From an uncultured Veillonella sp. (GTDB taxonomy: Bacteria; Bacillota; Negativicutes; Veillonellales; Veillonellaceae), in contig NZ_UQYC01000006.1 in the NCBI RefSeq assembly GCF_900545205.1, positions 1 through 39,618 on the forward strand: a stretch of DNA of 39,618 nt. Reading direction: 5' to 3'. Below, in pieces: positions 1-8,746 of the stretch (the stretch's first letter is position 1; each line of letters begins with the position of its first letter). The position numbers and the translations under genes are program-made. Below the pieces are notes generated by a model. That model had not been told where the DNA came from. It did not search any database and saw nothing but the letters and a program-made list of their open reading frames with translations.

Positions 1-148
1 TATAAAACTTCATCAAATATTTATGTAAAATTATTGCATTTAGATACACATAGTAGTATAATTACATTTATGATAATAAATATACAGAATATATGTATAA
101 AATATAAAAAATAGTAGTTTGATAAAGATATAAAATGAGGGCAAGACA
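1..148. other. AT-rich intergenic region before the first gene
   Basis: Very AT-rich leader of the GNAT gene. I see no convincing promoter, hairpin or open frame. The only clear signal is a Shine-Dalgarno GAGG about 8 nt before the ATG at 149. Confidence 0.5.
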
Positions 149-634
149 ATGAAAGAATTCAGACAATTAACAGTAGAAGATACAGCGGAATACCATAAGG
201 TTTTAATTGATGGTTATGCAGCTATTAAAGATTTTCCAATCACTTTTGATGCCATCGATTTTACCGAAGAAGAATCTAAAGAGTGGATTGAAACCTATCC
301 TGTATATGGATTGTATATTGATGGACAACTTGTAAGTTCTATTACGTTCTGTATGCCGTGGATTAAATATTCTACACCGGATAAATTTCCACACATTGCC
401 CACTTTGTAACAGCGCCTGAGTTTAAAGGCAAAGGTTATGCTCGGGAAACTCTTGGCTATGCTGAAGAATTGTTGATCAAGCAATTTAAAACACCAGCTG
501 TTACATTGGGGACTGCAAAAGAACATCCGTGGTTGCCTAAGATGTATGAATCCTTTGGCTTTAAAGCGTATGATAAAGTTCATTTTAGAGGGAAACAACA
601 TACTACAATACTTTTCAAAAAAGATTTATTATAG
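149..634 (+). CDS. GNAT family N-acetyltransferase
   Basis: A 161-residue cytoplasmic protein with the GNAT fold. The acetyl-CoA binding motif A is visible as FKGKGYA (residues 92-98), preceded by the beta-4 strand HIAHFVTAPE. The C-terminal part (WLPKMYESFGFK) is the usual beta6-beta7 region where an aromatic residue follows N/KxYE. The family moves an acetyl group from acetyl-CoA to an amine; the substrate cannot be read from the sequence. The gene stands alone: AT-rich DNA precedes it and a long nested palindrome (640-727) that may act as terminator follows it. The start is set by GAGG just upstream. Family certain, function unknown. Confidence 0.85.
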   Translation: MKEFRQLTVEDTAEYHKVLIDGYAAIKDFPITFDAIDFTEEESKEWIETYPVYGLYIDGQLVSSITFCMPWIKYSTPDKFPHIAHFVTAPEFKGKGYARETLGYAEELLIKQFKTPAVTLGTAKEHPWLPKMYESFGFKAYDKVHFRGKQHTTILFKKDLL

Positions 635-639
635 AAAGC

Positions 640-727
640 AAACCTTATACACTACTTACCTTTGATTTTGAATGTCTTTATAATGCGACATAATAACAGA
701 ATCAAATGTAATTGATGTATAAGGTTT
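640..727. repeat. Nested inverted repeat (88 bp, folds into one long stem)
   Basis: Three nested perfect arms: AAACCTTATACA (640-651) with TGTATAAGGTTT (716-727), TTTGATT (661-667) with AATCAAA (700-706), and ATGTC (672-676) with GACAT (687-691). The whole segment can fold into one interrupted hairpin. It directly follows the GNAT gene and is followed by ATTTGTTT, so it could be a large terminator, a small structured RNA or a miniature palindromic element. Confidence 0.6.
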
Positions 728-836
728 ATTTGTTTATGCAAAAAATACATGTTTGGGTATATAATGTAAACATATGTAGTATGTCTGTGGACTATAGGAT
801 AGGGTCATAGATGTTTTTTTGAAAGGATGTGAGACT

Positions 837-1586
837 ATGTTAGTCTTATCTGGTATTTTAGTGATGGTCATCGGTCTGATGCTGCGCTTTAATGCCTTGT
901 TAGTTGTCGTAGCCGCAGGTTTTGTAACGGGCCTTGCAGGTGGTCTCAGTATCAACGATATCGTTGGTGCCATTGGGGAGGCTTTTGTTAAAAATCGTTA
1001 TATGTCATTATTTATTTTGATTTTACCTGTTATTGGTCTTATGGAACGTCACGGCTTGCGTGAACGGGCAGAAATTTTGATTGGTAAGATCAATGCAGCT
1101 ACTGCTGGTCGTATCTTTATGATTTACTTATTTGTGCGCCAAGTAACAGTAGCCTTTGGTATTAACATGTCCGGTATGGTTGCTATGGTTCGTCCATTGA
1201 TCGCTCCTATGAGTGAAGCTGCGGTAGCACAAGGTCGTCCAGTATCTCAACGCACTCTAGATAAGGTACGTGGTATAGCTGCTTCTGCAGATAATACAGG
1301 TAACTTCTTTGGTCAAAACTTATTCCTTGCTGCTGGTGGTTTATTACTCATCAAAGGCGTTATGGAACAATTAGGCTATTCTGTTGAATTAACAGATATG
1401 GTATTGTACGGATTGCCAACTGCTGTTTGTGCATATATCGTTAACTTCATTCGCTTTATTATCTTCGACAAAACAATTCAAGCCTATGTAGCTCGTGACG
1501 AAGCGGATATGAAAGCTGGTAAATTAGTACCTAATGAATTCAATATCCTTGTTACACCAGAAGAATTAGCGAAAGGGGGCAAATAA
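837..1586 (+). CDS. DUF969 family membrane protein
   Basis: A 249-residue integral membrane protein recognised as the DUF969 family. Long hydrophobic segments run from the N-terminus (LVLSGILVMVIGLML), and a charged loop KNRYMSLFILILPVIGLMERHGLRERAE follows the second segment, here split by its hydrophobic core. The start is ATG 837, 7 nt after GAAAGGATG; an in-frame TTG at 819 lies before that ribosome site and is unlikely. The gene is 1 nt from the DUF979 gene and then pcp. DUF969 and DUF979 usually occur as a pair and are thought to form a two-component permease; transport of pyroglutamate or pyroglutamyl peptides is my inference from pcp. No enzyme motif is visible. Confidence 0.8.
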   Translation: MLVLSGILVMVIGLMLRFNALLVVVAAGFVTGLAGGLSINDIVGAIGEAFVKNRYMSLFILILPVIGLMERHGLRERAEILIGKINAATAGRIFMIYLFVRQVTVAFGINMSGMVAMVRPLIAPMSEAAVAQGRPVSQRTLDKVRGIAASADNTGNFFGQNLFLAAGGLLLIKGVMEQLGYSVELTDMVLYGLPTAVCAYIVNFIRFIIFDKTIQAYVARDEADMKAGKLVPNEFNILVTPEELAKGGK

Positions 1587-1587
1587 T

Positions 1588-2517
1588 ATGTTAGAAATAC
1601 TCTATAAAATGCAGCCCTTAGATTATGTATATCTTCTTGTAGGGATTATTCTATTTATCTTTGCCATTCAATCATTTTTAGATAAAGAACATAAATATCG
1701 CATCGGTACAGGCCTATTCTGGCTCTTGTACAGCATTTCATTTATCTTTGGTTCTTATCTTTCTAAGGAAATTAATGGTTGGCTCGTAATTGCTATGGCA
1801 GTCATCGTGTTGGTAAAACAACTTGGTAAGGGCAATTACTTTGAATCTGCCATCGAATTTAAAAAAGGCGAAGCAGTTCGTATTGGTAATGTTATTTTCG
1901 TACCAGCTTTGCTTGTTGGTATCATTACCTTCGTAATCGGCTTCTTTACTAAATTAGGCGCTCTTGTAGGTCTTGGTATTGCGGCCATCATCGCGATGTG
2001 TGCCGCTCTTTACATTACAAAAGGCAAAATTAATCAAGGTTTCCATGAAGGTCGTCGTCTTATCGATGCAATCGGTTGGACTGCTATTTTGTCCCAATTA
2101 TTAGCGGCTCTCGGTTATCTATTTAATTTGGCTGGCGTTGGTAAAATTATCTCCAGTGCCGTAGCAAGCGTAGTGCCAGCAGATAATGTATTCCTCGTAG
2201 TTGTAGCATATTGCATCGGTATGGTTATCTTCACCATGATCATGGGTAACGCCTTTGCTGCATTTGCCATGATTACAAGTGCTATCGGTGTTCCAATGCT
2301 CGTCGTAGCTCATGGTGCTAACCCAGCTGCTGTTGGTGCTATCGCAATGCTTGCAGGCTATTGCGGTACTTTGATGACACCTATGGCTGCCAACTTTAAC
2401 ATCGTACCGGTAGCGCTCCTTGAAATGCGCGACCAATACGGCGTTATTAAAGCACAACTTCCAATTGCATTAATTATGCTCGTATTAAACATCCTATTGA
2501 TGTATTACTTTATTTAA
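1588..2517 (+). CDS. DUF979 family membrane protein
   Basis: A 309-residue polytopic membrane protein recognised as DUF979, the constant partner of DUF969. Roughly eight to ten hydrophobic segments are visible, with a glycine/alanine-rich stretch around 215-275 (MGNAFAAFAMITSAIGVPM, then MLAGYCGTLMTPMAANFN) that resembles the discontinuous core helices of permeases. The ATG follows the DUF969 stop by one base and has AAAGGGGG upstream, indicating translational coupling. With pcp 28 nt downstream the three genes look like one operon. The function is not experimentally settled as far as I know; uptake of pyroglutamate or a pyroglutamyl peptide is inference. Confidence 0.8.
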   Translation: MLEILYKMQPLDYVYLLVGIILFIFAIQSFLDKEHKYRIGTGLFWLLYSISFIFGSYLSKEINGWLVIAMAVIVLVKQLGKGNYFESAIEFKKGEAVRIGNVIFVPALLVGIITFVIGFFTKLGALVGLGIAAIIAMCAALYITKGKINQGFHEGRRLIDAIGWTAILSQLLAALGYLFNLAGVGKIISSAVASVVPADNVFLVVVAYCIGMVIFTMIMGNAFAAFAMITSAIGVPMLVVAHGANPAAVGAIAMLAGYCGTLMTPMAANFNIVPVALLEMRDQYGVIKAQLPIALIMLVLNILLMYYFI

Positions 2518-2545
2518 CCAGTGAAAGAATGATAGAGGTAGTGTG

Positions 2546-3199
2546 ATGAAAACAATTTTGATTACCGGTTTTGATCCATTCGGCGGTGAACCTATTAATC
2601 CTGCTTGGGAAGCGGTAAAAACAATGGATGGTTATACTGATGGTGATTATAAGGTAGTGACTCAAATGGTTCCTACTGTACGTTATACATCTATTGATAC
2701 TGTGAAAGCAGCGGCTGAAGAGTGCAAACCAGATTTCATTCTATGTGTTGGTCAAGCAGGCGGTCGTCCTGATATCACAGTGGAACGCGTCGCTATTAAC
2801 TGTGATGATTTCCGCATTCCAGATAATGGGGGCAACCAACCGGAAGATGAACCTGTTGTAGCCGATGGTCCTAGTGCGTATTTTGCGACATTACCAATTA
2901 AAAATATTGTTAACGCATTGCACCAAAATGGCATCCCAGCTAAGGTTTCTAATACAGCGGGTACCTTCGTATGCAATCACTTGATGTATGGTGTATGTCA
3001 TTATGCAGCGCAAAAGGGCAATATCAAGGCGGGCTTTATGCATATTCCGTACTTGCCATCCCAAGTAGTGGATAAACCAAATCAACCAAGCATGGCTGGT
3101 GAAACTGTACGTGCTACACTAGAAACCATCGTTCACGTATTAGCTCATGGTGAGAGCTACAAGGCACAAGATATTAACTATACAACACCGCACGAATAA
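2546..3199 (+). CDS. pcp: Pyroglutamyl-peptidase I (pyrrolidone-carboxylate peptidase)
   Basis: A cytoplasmic cysteine peptidase (family C15, 217 residues from ATG 2546) that removes N-terminal pyroglutamate from peptides. The N-terminus ILITGFDPFGGEPINPAWE is typical. The catalytic elements are present: Glu in the VERVAINCDDFRIPDN region, Cys in NTAGTFVCNHLMYG and His in GFMHIPYLPSQ. A GTG at 2543 is in frame but AGAGG (2534-2538) fits ATG 2546 better. It is the third gene of the DUF969-DUF979-pcp operon, so the membrane pair probably supplies its substrate or handles its product. Length matches the family (about 200-220). Confidence 0.95.
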   Translation: MKTILITGFDPFGGEPINPAWEAVKTMDGYTDGDYKVVTQMVPTVRYTSIDTVKAAAEECKPDFILCVGQAGGRPDITVERVAINCDDFRIPDNGGNQPEDEPVVADGPSAYFATLPIKNIVNALHQNGIPAKVSNTAGTFVCNHLMYGVCHYAAQKGNIKAGFMHIPYLPSQVVDKPNQPSMAGETVRATLETIVHVLAHGESYKAQDINYTTPHE

Positions 3200-3266
3200 A
3201 AATCTTATAAATAGTGCTTATTTAATATACATAATAGATTTTATTCTACGTATAAGATTGTTTATG

Positions 3267-3272
3267 TATAAT
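3267..3272 (+). promoter_or_regulatory. Probable -10 box of the SLH-porin gene
   Basis: Perfect TATAAT 61 nt before the ATG at 3333. A weak -35 (TTCTAC, 3244-3249) lies 17 bp upstream. The resulting leader is about 55 nt. Confidence 0.5.
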
Positions 3273-3332
3273 ACAAAATAAAATTAATGTATGAGATATT
3301 GTGTGATATCTATATGAGAGAAGGTCTTTTTA

Positions 3333-4661
3333 ATGAATAAAAAGTTGGTAGCAAGTTTAGTTTCCTGTATGGTATTGGGTTCTGTAAGTGTGTATGCAGC
3401 TAATCCATTTTCCGATGTAGATGCTTCTAGTTGGGCGTATCAATCTGTTGAGCAATTAGCGAATGCAGGTATTATTAATGGGTACCCAGATGGAACTTTC
3501 AAAGGTAACAATCCTATTACGCGATACGAAATGGCTCAAATGGTAGCTAAAGCGATGGCTAACCAAGATAAAGCTAATGCGGAACAACAAGCTATGATCA
3601 ATCGCTTGGCCGATGAATTTGGAAATGAACTCAACACATTAGGTGTACGAGTAGCCAAATTAGAAAATCAAGTAGGGAATGTAAAGGTAACTGGCAACTA
3701 TCGTTTACGTTACCGTGGCAGCGAATTGAAAAATGATACTTATGCGTATGGTAAACATTCCTCCTTTGATTATCGTGCTCGTGTGATCTTCAATGCTAAG
3801 GTTAACGATAAAACTGATGCAGTCGTACGTATTCAAGGTTCTAGCGAATTCGGCAATAGCAATGCTACACAAGGTAAAATTAATCTTGCCTATGTAGATC
3901 ATCATTTCGGTAAAGACACAACCTTGCGCGTAGGTCGTCAACTCTATACACCAGGCCTAGGCCTCATGTATGATGATCTCGTTGATGGTGCTCGCCTCAT
4001 GTACAAACATGGCAAGCTCGATGTATCTGCTAGTTATGGTTACTGGTTGGGTGGTGCTCCTACTTACCAAACTAGAGAAAATACAGTTACTGCAGCTATG
4101 GTTGAAGTTAAGGGTAAACTTAATAAACATGTTACTCTTGGTGGTATGTATGGTCGTTTCCATGATGGTACATTGTACCAAGGCCAAGATGTGGATGCGT
4201 TGACAGGTAAACAAGTTAAATCCTTCATTGATTCTCCATACAAAAATATTTGGGGCCTCAATACAAATATGAACTTTAACCGTTGGAATGTATTCGGCGA
4301 ATGGCTTACAGCTCCAGGCGTTTCCGATTCTCATGCTTGGATGGCTAGCCTTGGCTATGGTAACTATGACATTAAGAAAGCTCATACCTATAGCGTACGC
4401 GGTCAATACTACTACCAAGAAGGAAACTCTCCAATCTTCAGTAGTGCCTTTGCGCCTGCCTATAGCTTCTATAATCAACATTATGTAGATAATAAGGGCG
4501 TAGCTCATGTACGCAATGGGTTCAAAGGCTTCGTAGCGAATGTAAACTACGTACCATTCCAAAACGTATCTATCGGTGCTTACTATGGCTTCGGTAATAA
4601 AGACATGGACGGTAATAAATTAGGCGATTACTGGCGTACAGATGTAAACTTCATGTTCTAA
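3333..4661 (+). CDS. SLH-domain outer-membrane porin (OmpM type)
   Basis: A 442-residue outer-membrane protein. A signal peptide (residues 1-23, ending SVYAA) leads into one S-layer homology domain (about 24-75: FSDVDASSWAYQSVEQLANAG, then YPDGTFKGNNPITRYEMAQM), which in Negativicutes binds polyaminated peptidoglycan. A coiled-coil stretch (about 78-112) spans the periplasm, then a beta-barrel from NVKVTGNYRLRYRG to the end. The barrel has alternating polar/hydrophobic strands, many Tyr/Gly residues and a C-terminal Phe (VNFMF), the usual BAM recognition end. The role is general diffusion pore and tethering of the outer membrane to the cell wall. Monocistronic: own promoter upstream and strong terminator at 4764-4796. 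Confidence 0.92.
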   Translation: MNKKLVASLVSCMVLGSVSVYAANPFSDVDASSWAYQSVEQLANAGIINGYPDGTFKGNNPITRYEMAQMVAKAMANQDKANAEQQAMINRLADEFGNELNTLGVRVAKLENQVGNVKVTGNYRLRYRGSELKNDTYAYGKHSSFDYRARVIFNAKVNDKTDAVVRIQGSSEFGNSNATQGKINLAYVDHHFGKDTTLRVGRQLYTPGLGLMYDDLVDGARLMYKHGKLDVSASYGYWLGGAPTYQTRENTVTAAMVEVKGKLNKHVTLGGMYGRFHDGTLYQGQDVDALTGKQVKSFIDSPYKNIWGLNTNMNFNRWNVFGEWLTAPGVSDSHAWMASLGYGNYDIKKAHTYSVRGQYYYQEGNSPIFSSAFAPAYSFYNQHYVDNKGVAHVRNGFKGFVANVNYVPFQNVSIGAYYGFGNKDMDGNKLGDYWRTDVNFMF

Positions 4662-4763
4662 TGTATGTTGTTTTCATAACATTACTTTCTTTAAGAAAAC
4701 ACTATAAGAGTATATATTTTGGTTGATAAACGTTATATAGGATTAACTAAAATACATATAATA

Positions 4764-4796
4764 AAAACCCCGACATCAATTTGATGTCGGGGTTTT
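4764..4796. terminator. Bidirectional terminator between the porin gene and the rbs operon
   Basis: Perfect stem AAAACCCCGACATC / GATGTCGGGGTTTT around a short AATTT loop, with A and T runs on both sides so that it works for both convergent units. Confidence 0.95.
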
Positions 4797-4819
4797 CTGT
4801 ACCCAGTTTCTATTTACAA

Positions 4820-5722
4820 TTATTTTGTAACAACTTTAAGATCTACAGGGATTTTAGCTTCTACAGCTTCGCCTTTGATAACTTTTTGAGCTGTATCGAT
4901 AGCGATTTTACCCATTTGGTCTGGTTGTTGAGCAATTGTTGCAGCCAATGTGCCGTCTTTAACAGCTTTGTCTGCATCAGCAGTACCGTCAAAGCCTACG
5001 ATGAAGATTGTTTTGCCTGCGGATTTAGCTGCTTGGATAGCGCCCAATGCCATTTCGTCGTTCTGAGCGAAGATAGCTTGTACGTCAGGGTTAGCTTGCA
5101 AAATGTTTGTTGCTACGTTCAAACCTTTTGTACGGTCGAAGTCAGCACTTTGTTTTGCTACTACTGTTAAGTCTTTGTCAGCTACGTTGTGGAAACCTTG
5201 GCCACGTTCACGAGTTGCGGAAGCACCAGGAATACCTTCGATTTCAGCTACTTTTGCAGCTTTGCCTACTTTATCAACGATAAGTTGTGCAGCCATTTCG
5301 CCACCTTTTACGTTATCGGAAGCGATGTGAGCTACTACTTTGCCTTTGTCAGCAGAGCGGTCAACAGTGATTACAGGAATGTTTTTAGCATTTGCTGCTT
5401 CTACGGAAGTAGAGATAGCTGCAGAGTCTACAGGGTTGATGATCAATACGGAAACGCCACTTTCAAGCAAGTCGGAAATGTCGTTTGCTTGTTTTGCAGG
5501 GTCGTTTTGAGCATCAACGATTTTAACTTTAAGACCAAGCGCTTTAGCTTGAGCCTCAACGCCTTCTTTCATAGTTACGAAGAATGGGTTGTTCAATGTG
5601 GAAACAGAGAAGCCGATCGTGCCGGATTTTTTGTCGCCGCTGTTATCAGCGCTTTTACCACAGCCTGCTACAAGACCGATAACCATGATAGCCATCGCCA
5701 ACAGTAACAATAGTTTTTTCAT
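4820..5722 (-). CDS. rbsB: Ribose ABC transporter substrate-binding lipoprotein
   Basis: A 300-residue periplasmic-binding protein of the type I sugar-binding family (Peripla_BP_4). Residues 1-20 form a lipoprotein signal with lipobox VAGC and lipidated Cys21. The mature part starts IGFSVSTLNNPFFVTMKEG, as in RbsB, and carries the characteristic segments LIINPVDSAA, VDRSADKGKVVAHIASDN and FAQNDEMALGAIQAAK, which contribute the ribose-binding pocket (Asp, Arg, Asn, Asp). It delivers ribose (possibly also allose or autoinducer-2) to RbsC. Last gene of rbsKDACB, 9 nt after rbsC with AGGAGG upstream. The placement of the binding protein last matches Bacillus rbs order. Confidence 0.93.
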   Translation of the reverse strand: MKKLLLLLAMAIMVIGLVAGCGKSADNSGDKKSGTIGFSVSTLNNPFFVTMKEGVEAQAKALGLKVKIVDAQNDPAKQANDISDLLESGVSVLIINPVDSAAISTSVEAANAKNIPVITVDRSADKGKVVAHIASDNVKGGEMAAQLIVDKVGKAAKVAEIEGIPGASATRERGQGFHNVADKDLTVVAKQSADFDRTKGLNVATNILQANPDVQAIFAQNDEMALGAIQAAKSAGKTIFIVGFDGTADADKAVKDGTLAATIAQQPDQMGKIAIDTAQKVIKGEAVEAKIPVDLKVVTK

Positions 5723-5731
5723 AGGAACCTC

Positions 5732-6667
5732 CTAGGCTTTCTTGCGGTCTGCAAGAACCGCCAATAAAATGACAATACCTTTTACAACTTGTTGATAGAA
5801 ACTGGAAACGTCGAGAATATTTAACCCGTTGTTGAGGGTACCGATAATGAGGGCACCAATTAATGTGCCAACGATATGACCACGACCACCAGCAAGGCTT
5901 GTGCCGCCAAGAACTACGGCTGCGATAGCGTCAAGTTCGTAGCCTGTACCTGCTGTAGGTTGTGCAGAGTTAAGACGAGATGTGATGATTGCACCAGCGA
6001 TACCACAGAGCATACCAGTTAAGGCATACACAAAGATTTTAACGCGGTCAATCTTGATACCAGCAATGTAACTAACCTTTTCGCTACCACCTACGGCGTA
6101 TGTTTTACGGCCTAAGGATGTGCGGCTCAATACGAACCAGAGGATGATGAAAGCAAGGAACATTGTGATAGCTGGAACTGGAAGGCCTGCAATATCCCCT
6201 TGGCCAAAGCCGTGGAATAGAGGGTCTTGGGTAAGGCCAGAGATTGGGTTACCGTCGGTGAATACTAGCGTCGCACCGCGGTAAATGGTCATGGTCGCCA
6301 AGGTAGCGATAAATGGAGCTACGCGGCCATAGGTAATAACGAGACCGTTAATACCGCCCAATACAAGGCCGGCGCCTGCAGCTAATACGATAGCGAACAC
6401 AGGGTCAGTACCAGTTACGATGAGGTTGGCCATCACGGCACTGGAGAGGGCAAGGATGGAACCAACGGATAAGTCGATACCGCCAGTTAAGATGACAAAA
6501 GTCATACCAAAGGCGATGATGGCATTGATGGATACTTGGCGCAACAAGTTACGCAAGTTAGAGAATTCAAGGAAACTGTCGTTCATGACAGAGATAATTA
6601 CAAATAATAAGATGAGGCCGATGAGGGGGCCTAATTTTTTTACATATTGTAGCGCTTTGCTGTCCAT
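5732..6667 (-). CDS. rbsC: Ribose ABC transporter permease
   Basis: A 311-residue inner-membrane permease of the BPD_transp_2 family. The N-terminal GPLIGLILLFVIISVMNDSF helix and the motif FGMTFVILTGGIDLSVGSI are classic for RbsC/XylH permeases, as is AAVVLGGTSLAGGRGHIVGT, the cytoplasmic loop that contacts the ATPase. About nine hydrophobic helices are seen. It forms the homodimeric channel for ribose with RbsA and RbsB. Its ATG overlaps the rbsA stop by one base (TAATG), so the two are translationally coupled. Confidence 0.95.
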   Translation of the reverse strand: MDSKALQYVKKLGPLIGLILLFVIISVMNDSFLEFSNLRNLLRQVSINAIIAFGMTFVILTGGIDLSVGSILALSSAVMANLIVTGTDPVFAIVLAAGAGLVLGGINGLVITYGRVAPFIATLATMTIYRGATLVFTDGNPISGLTQDPLFHGFGQGDIAGLPVPAITMFLAFIILWFVLSRTSLGRKTYAVGGSEKVSYIAGIKIDRVKIFVYALTGMLCGIAGAIITSRLNSAQPTAGTGYELDAIAAVVLGGTSLAGGRGHIVGTLIGALIIGTLNNGLNILDVSSFYQQVVKGIVILLAVLADRKKA

Positions 6668-8148
6668 TATTGTCCTCCTGTGGCTAATGTCATAATCGAT
6701 TCTGGTGTTGCATCGCTGCGATCCAAGATACCTGCTACGCGACCTTCATGAATGACCATAACGCGGTCGCTCATGCCGAGCACCTCAGGTAACTCAGAGG
6801 ACACCATGATAATGGACACACCATCGTTCGTTAATTCGTTCATTAAATCATAAATATCACGTTTTGCGCCGATATCGATACCGCGCGTCGGTTCGTCCAT
6901 GATGATAATGGATGGCTTTTTACCAACCCATTTCGCGATAACCACCTTTTGTTGGTTACCACCAGATAGGGACGATGCCGGTTCGTGAATAGATTGTGTT
7001 TTAACGCCTAGCTTTTTAGACAATTCGTCAGCAAAGGAATTGAGCTTGCCGCTATCAAGTACATGAGATGGACAAATTTCGCTAAGGTTCGGCAATGTAA
7101 TATTGGAACCGATGGAGAAATCGAGGATCAAGCCTTCGCTCTTTCTGTTTTCTGTGATGAAAGCAATGCCAGCTTTGATGGCATCTTCTGGTTTTTTACA
7201 GTTCAGAACGGAGCCGTTAACGGTTACGGTACCGCCGTTATGTTTATCTACACCAAAGATAGCACGCATAATTTCTGTACGGCCAGCACCCATAAGGCCT
7301 GCTACGCCGAGGATTTCACCTTTGCGCAAGGAGAAGGAAATGTCATTGTCAAAACCTTCAGGTTTGAGCCTATCAACACTCATCACTACTTCGCCTGGTG
7401 TTGTGGTGCGAGCAGGGTAGAACTCGTCGATAGAACGGCCTACCATGTGGCGTACTACTTCGTCTACAGAAATTTCAGATGTTGGTTTAGTGATGATGGT
7501 GTGACCATCACGCATAACCGTAATCGTATCACATTCACTGAATACCTCTTCCATACGGTGAGAGATATATACGATAGCAACGCCGCGTGCTTTCATTTTG
7601 CGCATCATCTTAAACAATGTCGCCGTTTCACGCTCTGTAAGGGCTGCTGTTGGTTCGTCCATGATGACAACCTTTGCATCTAACATCAAGATGCGAAGGA
7701 TTTCCGTCATTTGTTGGTGACCAACGGAGCAAAGGCCTGCCTCCGTAGTGAGGGGCAATTCGATGCCTAGTTCGCGGCAGGTATTCTCTGCCTCAGCGAG
7801 CATCGCTTTTTTATCGAGCATGCCAAATTTATTGCGCTTTGGTCGCATTAAATATAGGTTTTCTAACAATGTTAGGTTTGGCCAAATGTTGAGCTCTTGG
7901 TGGATAAAAGCCACACCATTTAACTCGGCCTCTCTCGGGTTCGGGAAGGTGCGCTCTACGCCATCGATGGTGATTGTACCAGCATCTGCCTTGTGAATAC
8001 CAGTGAGGATATTCATGAGGGTAGACTTGCCGGCGCCGTTTTCGCCCATCAAGGCGTGAACCTCGCCCTCCTTGAGGGTAATACTTACATCGCGCAACAC
8101 TTGGTTTGTACCAAATGCCTTTGCAATGCCTGACATAACAATTTCCAT
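6667..8148 (-). CDS. rbsA: Ribose ABC transporter ATP-binding protein (two-domain)
   Basis: A 493-residue double ATPase that powers ribose uptake. First nucleotide-binding domain: Walker A GENGAGKST (35-43), signature SVGHQQMTEI (140-149), Walker B VVIMDEPTAAL. Second domain: degenerate P-loop GLMGAGRTE (around 281), full signature LSGGNQQKVVIAKW, Walker B IIIMDEPTRGID. The asymmetry (canonical P-loop in half 1, canonical signature in half 2) is normal for the RbsA/MglA/XylG family. Length is typical (about 490-500). It starts at ATG 8148 behind AGGAG, 65 nt after rbsD, and overlaps rbsC by one base. Confidence 0.95.
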   Translation of the reverse strand: MEIVMSGIAKAFGTNQVLRDVSITLKEGEVHALMGENGAGKSTLMNILTGIHKADAGTITIDGVERTFPNPREAELNGVAFIHQELNIWPNLTLLENLYLMRPKRNKFGMLDKKAMLAEAENTCRELGIELPLTTEAGLCSVGHQQMTEILRILMLDAKVVIMDEPTAALTERETATLFKMMRKMKARGVAIVYISHRMEEVFSECDTITVMRDGHTIITKPTSEISVDEVVRHMVGRSIDEFYPARTTTPGEVVMSVDRLKPEGFDNDISFSLRKGEILGVAGLMGAGRTEIMRAIFGVDKHNGGTVTVNGSVLNCKKPEDAIKAGIAFITENRKSEGLILDFSIGSNITLPNLSEICPSHVLDSGKLNSFADELSKKLGVKTQSIHEPASSLSGGNQQKVVIAKWVGKKPSIIIMDEPTRGIDIGAKRDIYDLMNELTNDGVSIIMVSSELPEVLGMSDRVMVIHEGRVAGILDRSDATPESIMTLATGGQ

Positions 8149-8213
8149 AACTACTCCTATATGACTGGTGAAAGTATCGTTTACTTATGCGTTACGTTTC
8201 ATATGCGCTTGTC

Positions 8214-8627
8214 TTACGGACGGTCGCTGAAAATACAATCGGCACGTAAGATAATATTTGCATATGGAGATGCTTCACCAGTTCGAATGATGCACTTGCA
8301 TTGTCTTGTGGCTTCTTTGAAAGCTTCATGGCTTGTTTCAATCCATTCGTATTGATCGGATGGGAATGTAGACTTCAAGAAGTCATAAGCCTTAGGATTA
8401 TTTTCTTTAATTTCCTTTGCTACATGAACTGCTTCGGATTTCATATGCTTAGCGATGATGGATACTACTTGCTCAAAGCTTGGTACACCGAAATCTAAGG
8501 CTAAGTCAATTTTTTGAACTCCTTCAGGTACTGGCAAGCCACAGTCGGAGATACAAATTGTATCTGTATGACCAAGGTCGGCAAGCACCTTAGCGATATG
8601 GCTATTTAAAATGCCGTGTCGTTGCAT
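8214..8627 (-). CDS. rbsD: D-ribose pyranase
   Basis: A 137-residue cytoplasmic enzyme that interconverts pyranose and furanose forms of ribose so that RbsK receives the right anomer. The N-terminus MQRHGILNSHIAKVLADLGH with the catalytic His at 20, the segment ICISDCGLPVPEGV and the C-terminal RTGEASPYANIILRADC are all diagnostic of RbsD. It has a strong AAGGAG before the start. It lies between rbsK and rbsA in a single-direction operon. Confidence 0.95.
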   Translation of the reverse strand: MQRHGILNSHIAKVLADLGHTDTICISDCGLPVPEGVQKIDLALDFGVPSFEQVVSIIAKHMKSEAVHVAKEIKENNPKAYDFLKSTFPSDQYEWIETSHEAFKEATRQCKCIIRTGEASPYANIILRADCIFSDRP

Positions 8628-8649
8628 AAATAACTCCTTATGTATTCTG

Positions 8650-8677
8650 ATGACTAAGGCTTTAACACCTCAGTCAT
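8650..8677 (-). other. Hairpin in the rbsK-rbsD gap
   Basis: Inverted repeat ATGACT-A-AGG / CCT-C-AGTCAT in the 119-nt spacer. No T-run follows on the minus strand, so it looks like an mRNA-stabilising or processing stem rather than a terminator. Confidence 0.4.
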
Positions 8678-8746
8678 TAACTTCCTTTGTTATATAGAGG
8701 ACAGATGTATTTGTTGCATGAGAATATATAGTTTGTATTTAATAGA

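Noticed and set aside
3957..4562. Long open frame (201 codons) on the minus strand inside the SLH-porin gene
   Set aside because: It has no ribosome site, its protein shows no recognisable domain, and it is a shadow of the strong porin frame on the other strand.
7063..7683. 206-codon plus-strand frame inside rbsA
   Set aside because: Composition and lack of a ribosome site mark it as an antisense shadow of rbsA, whose motifs are all in the other frame.
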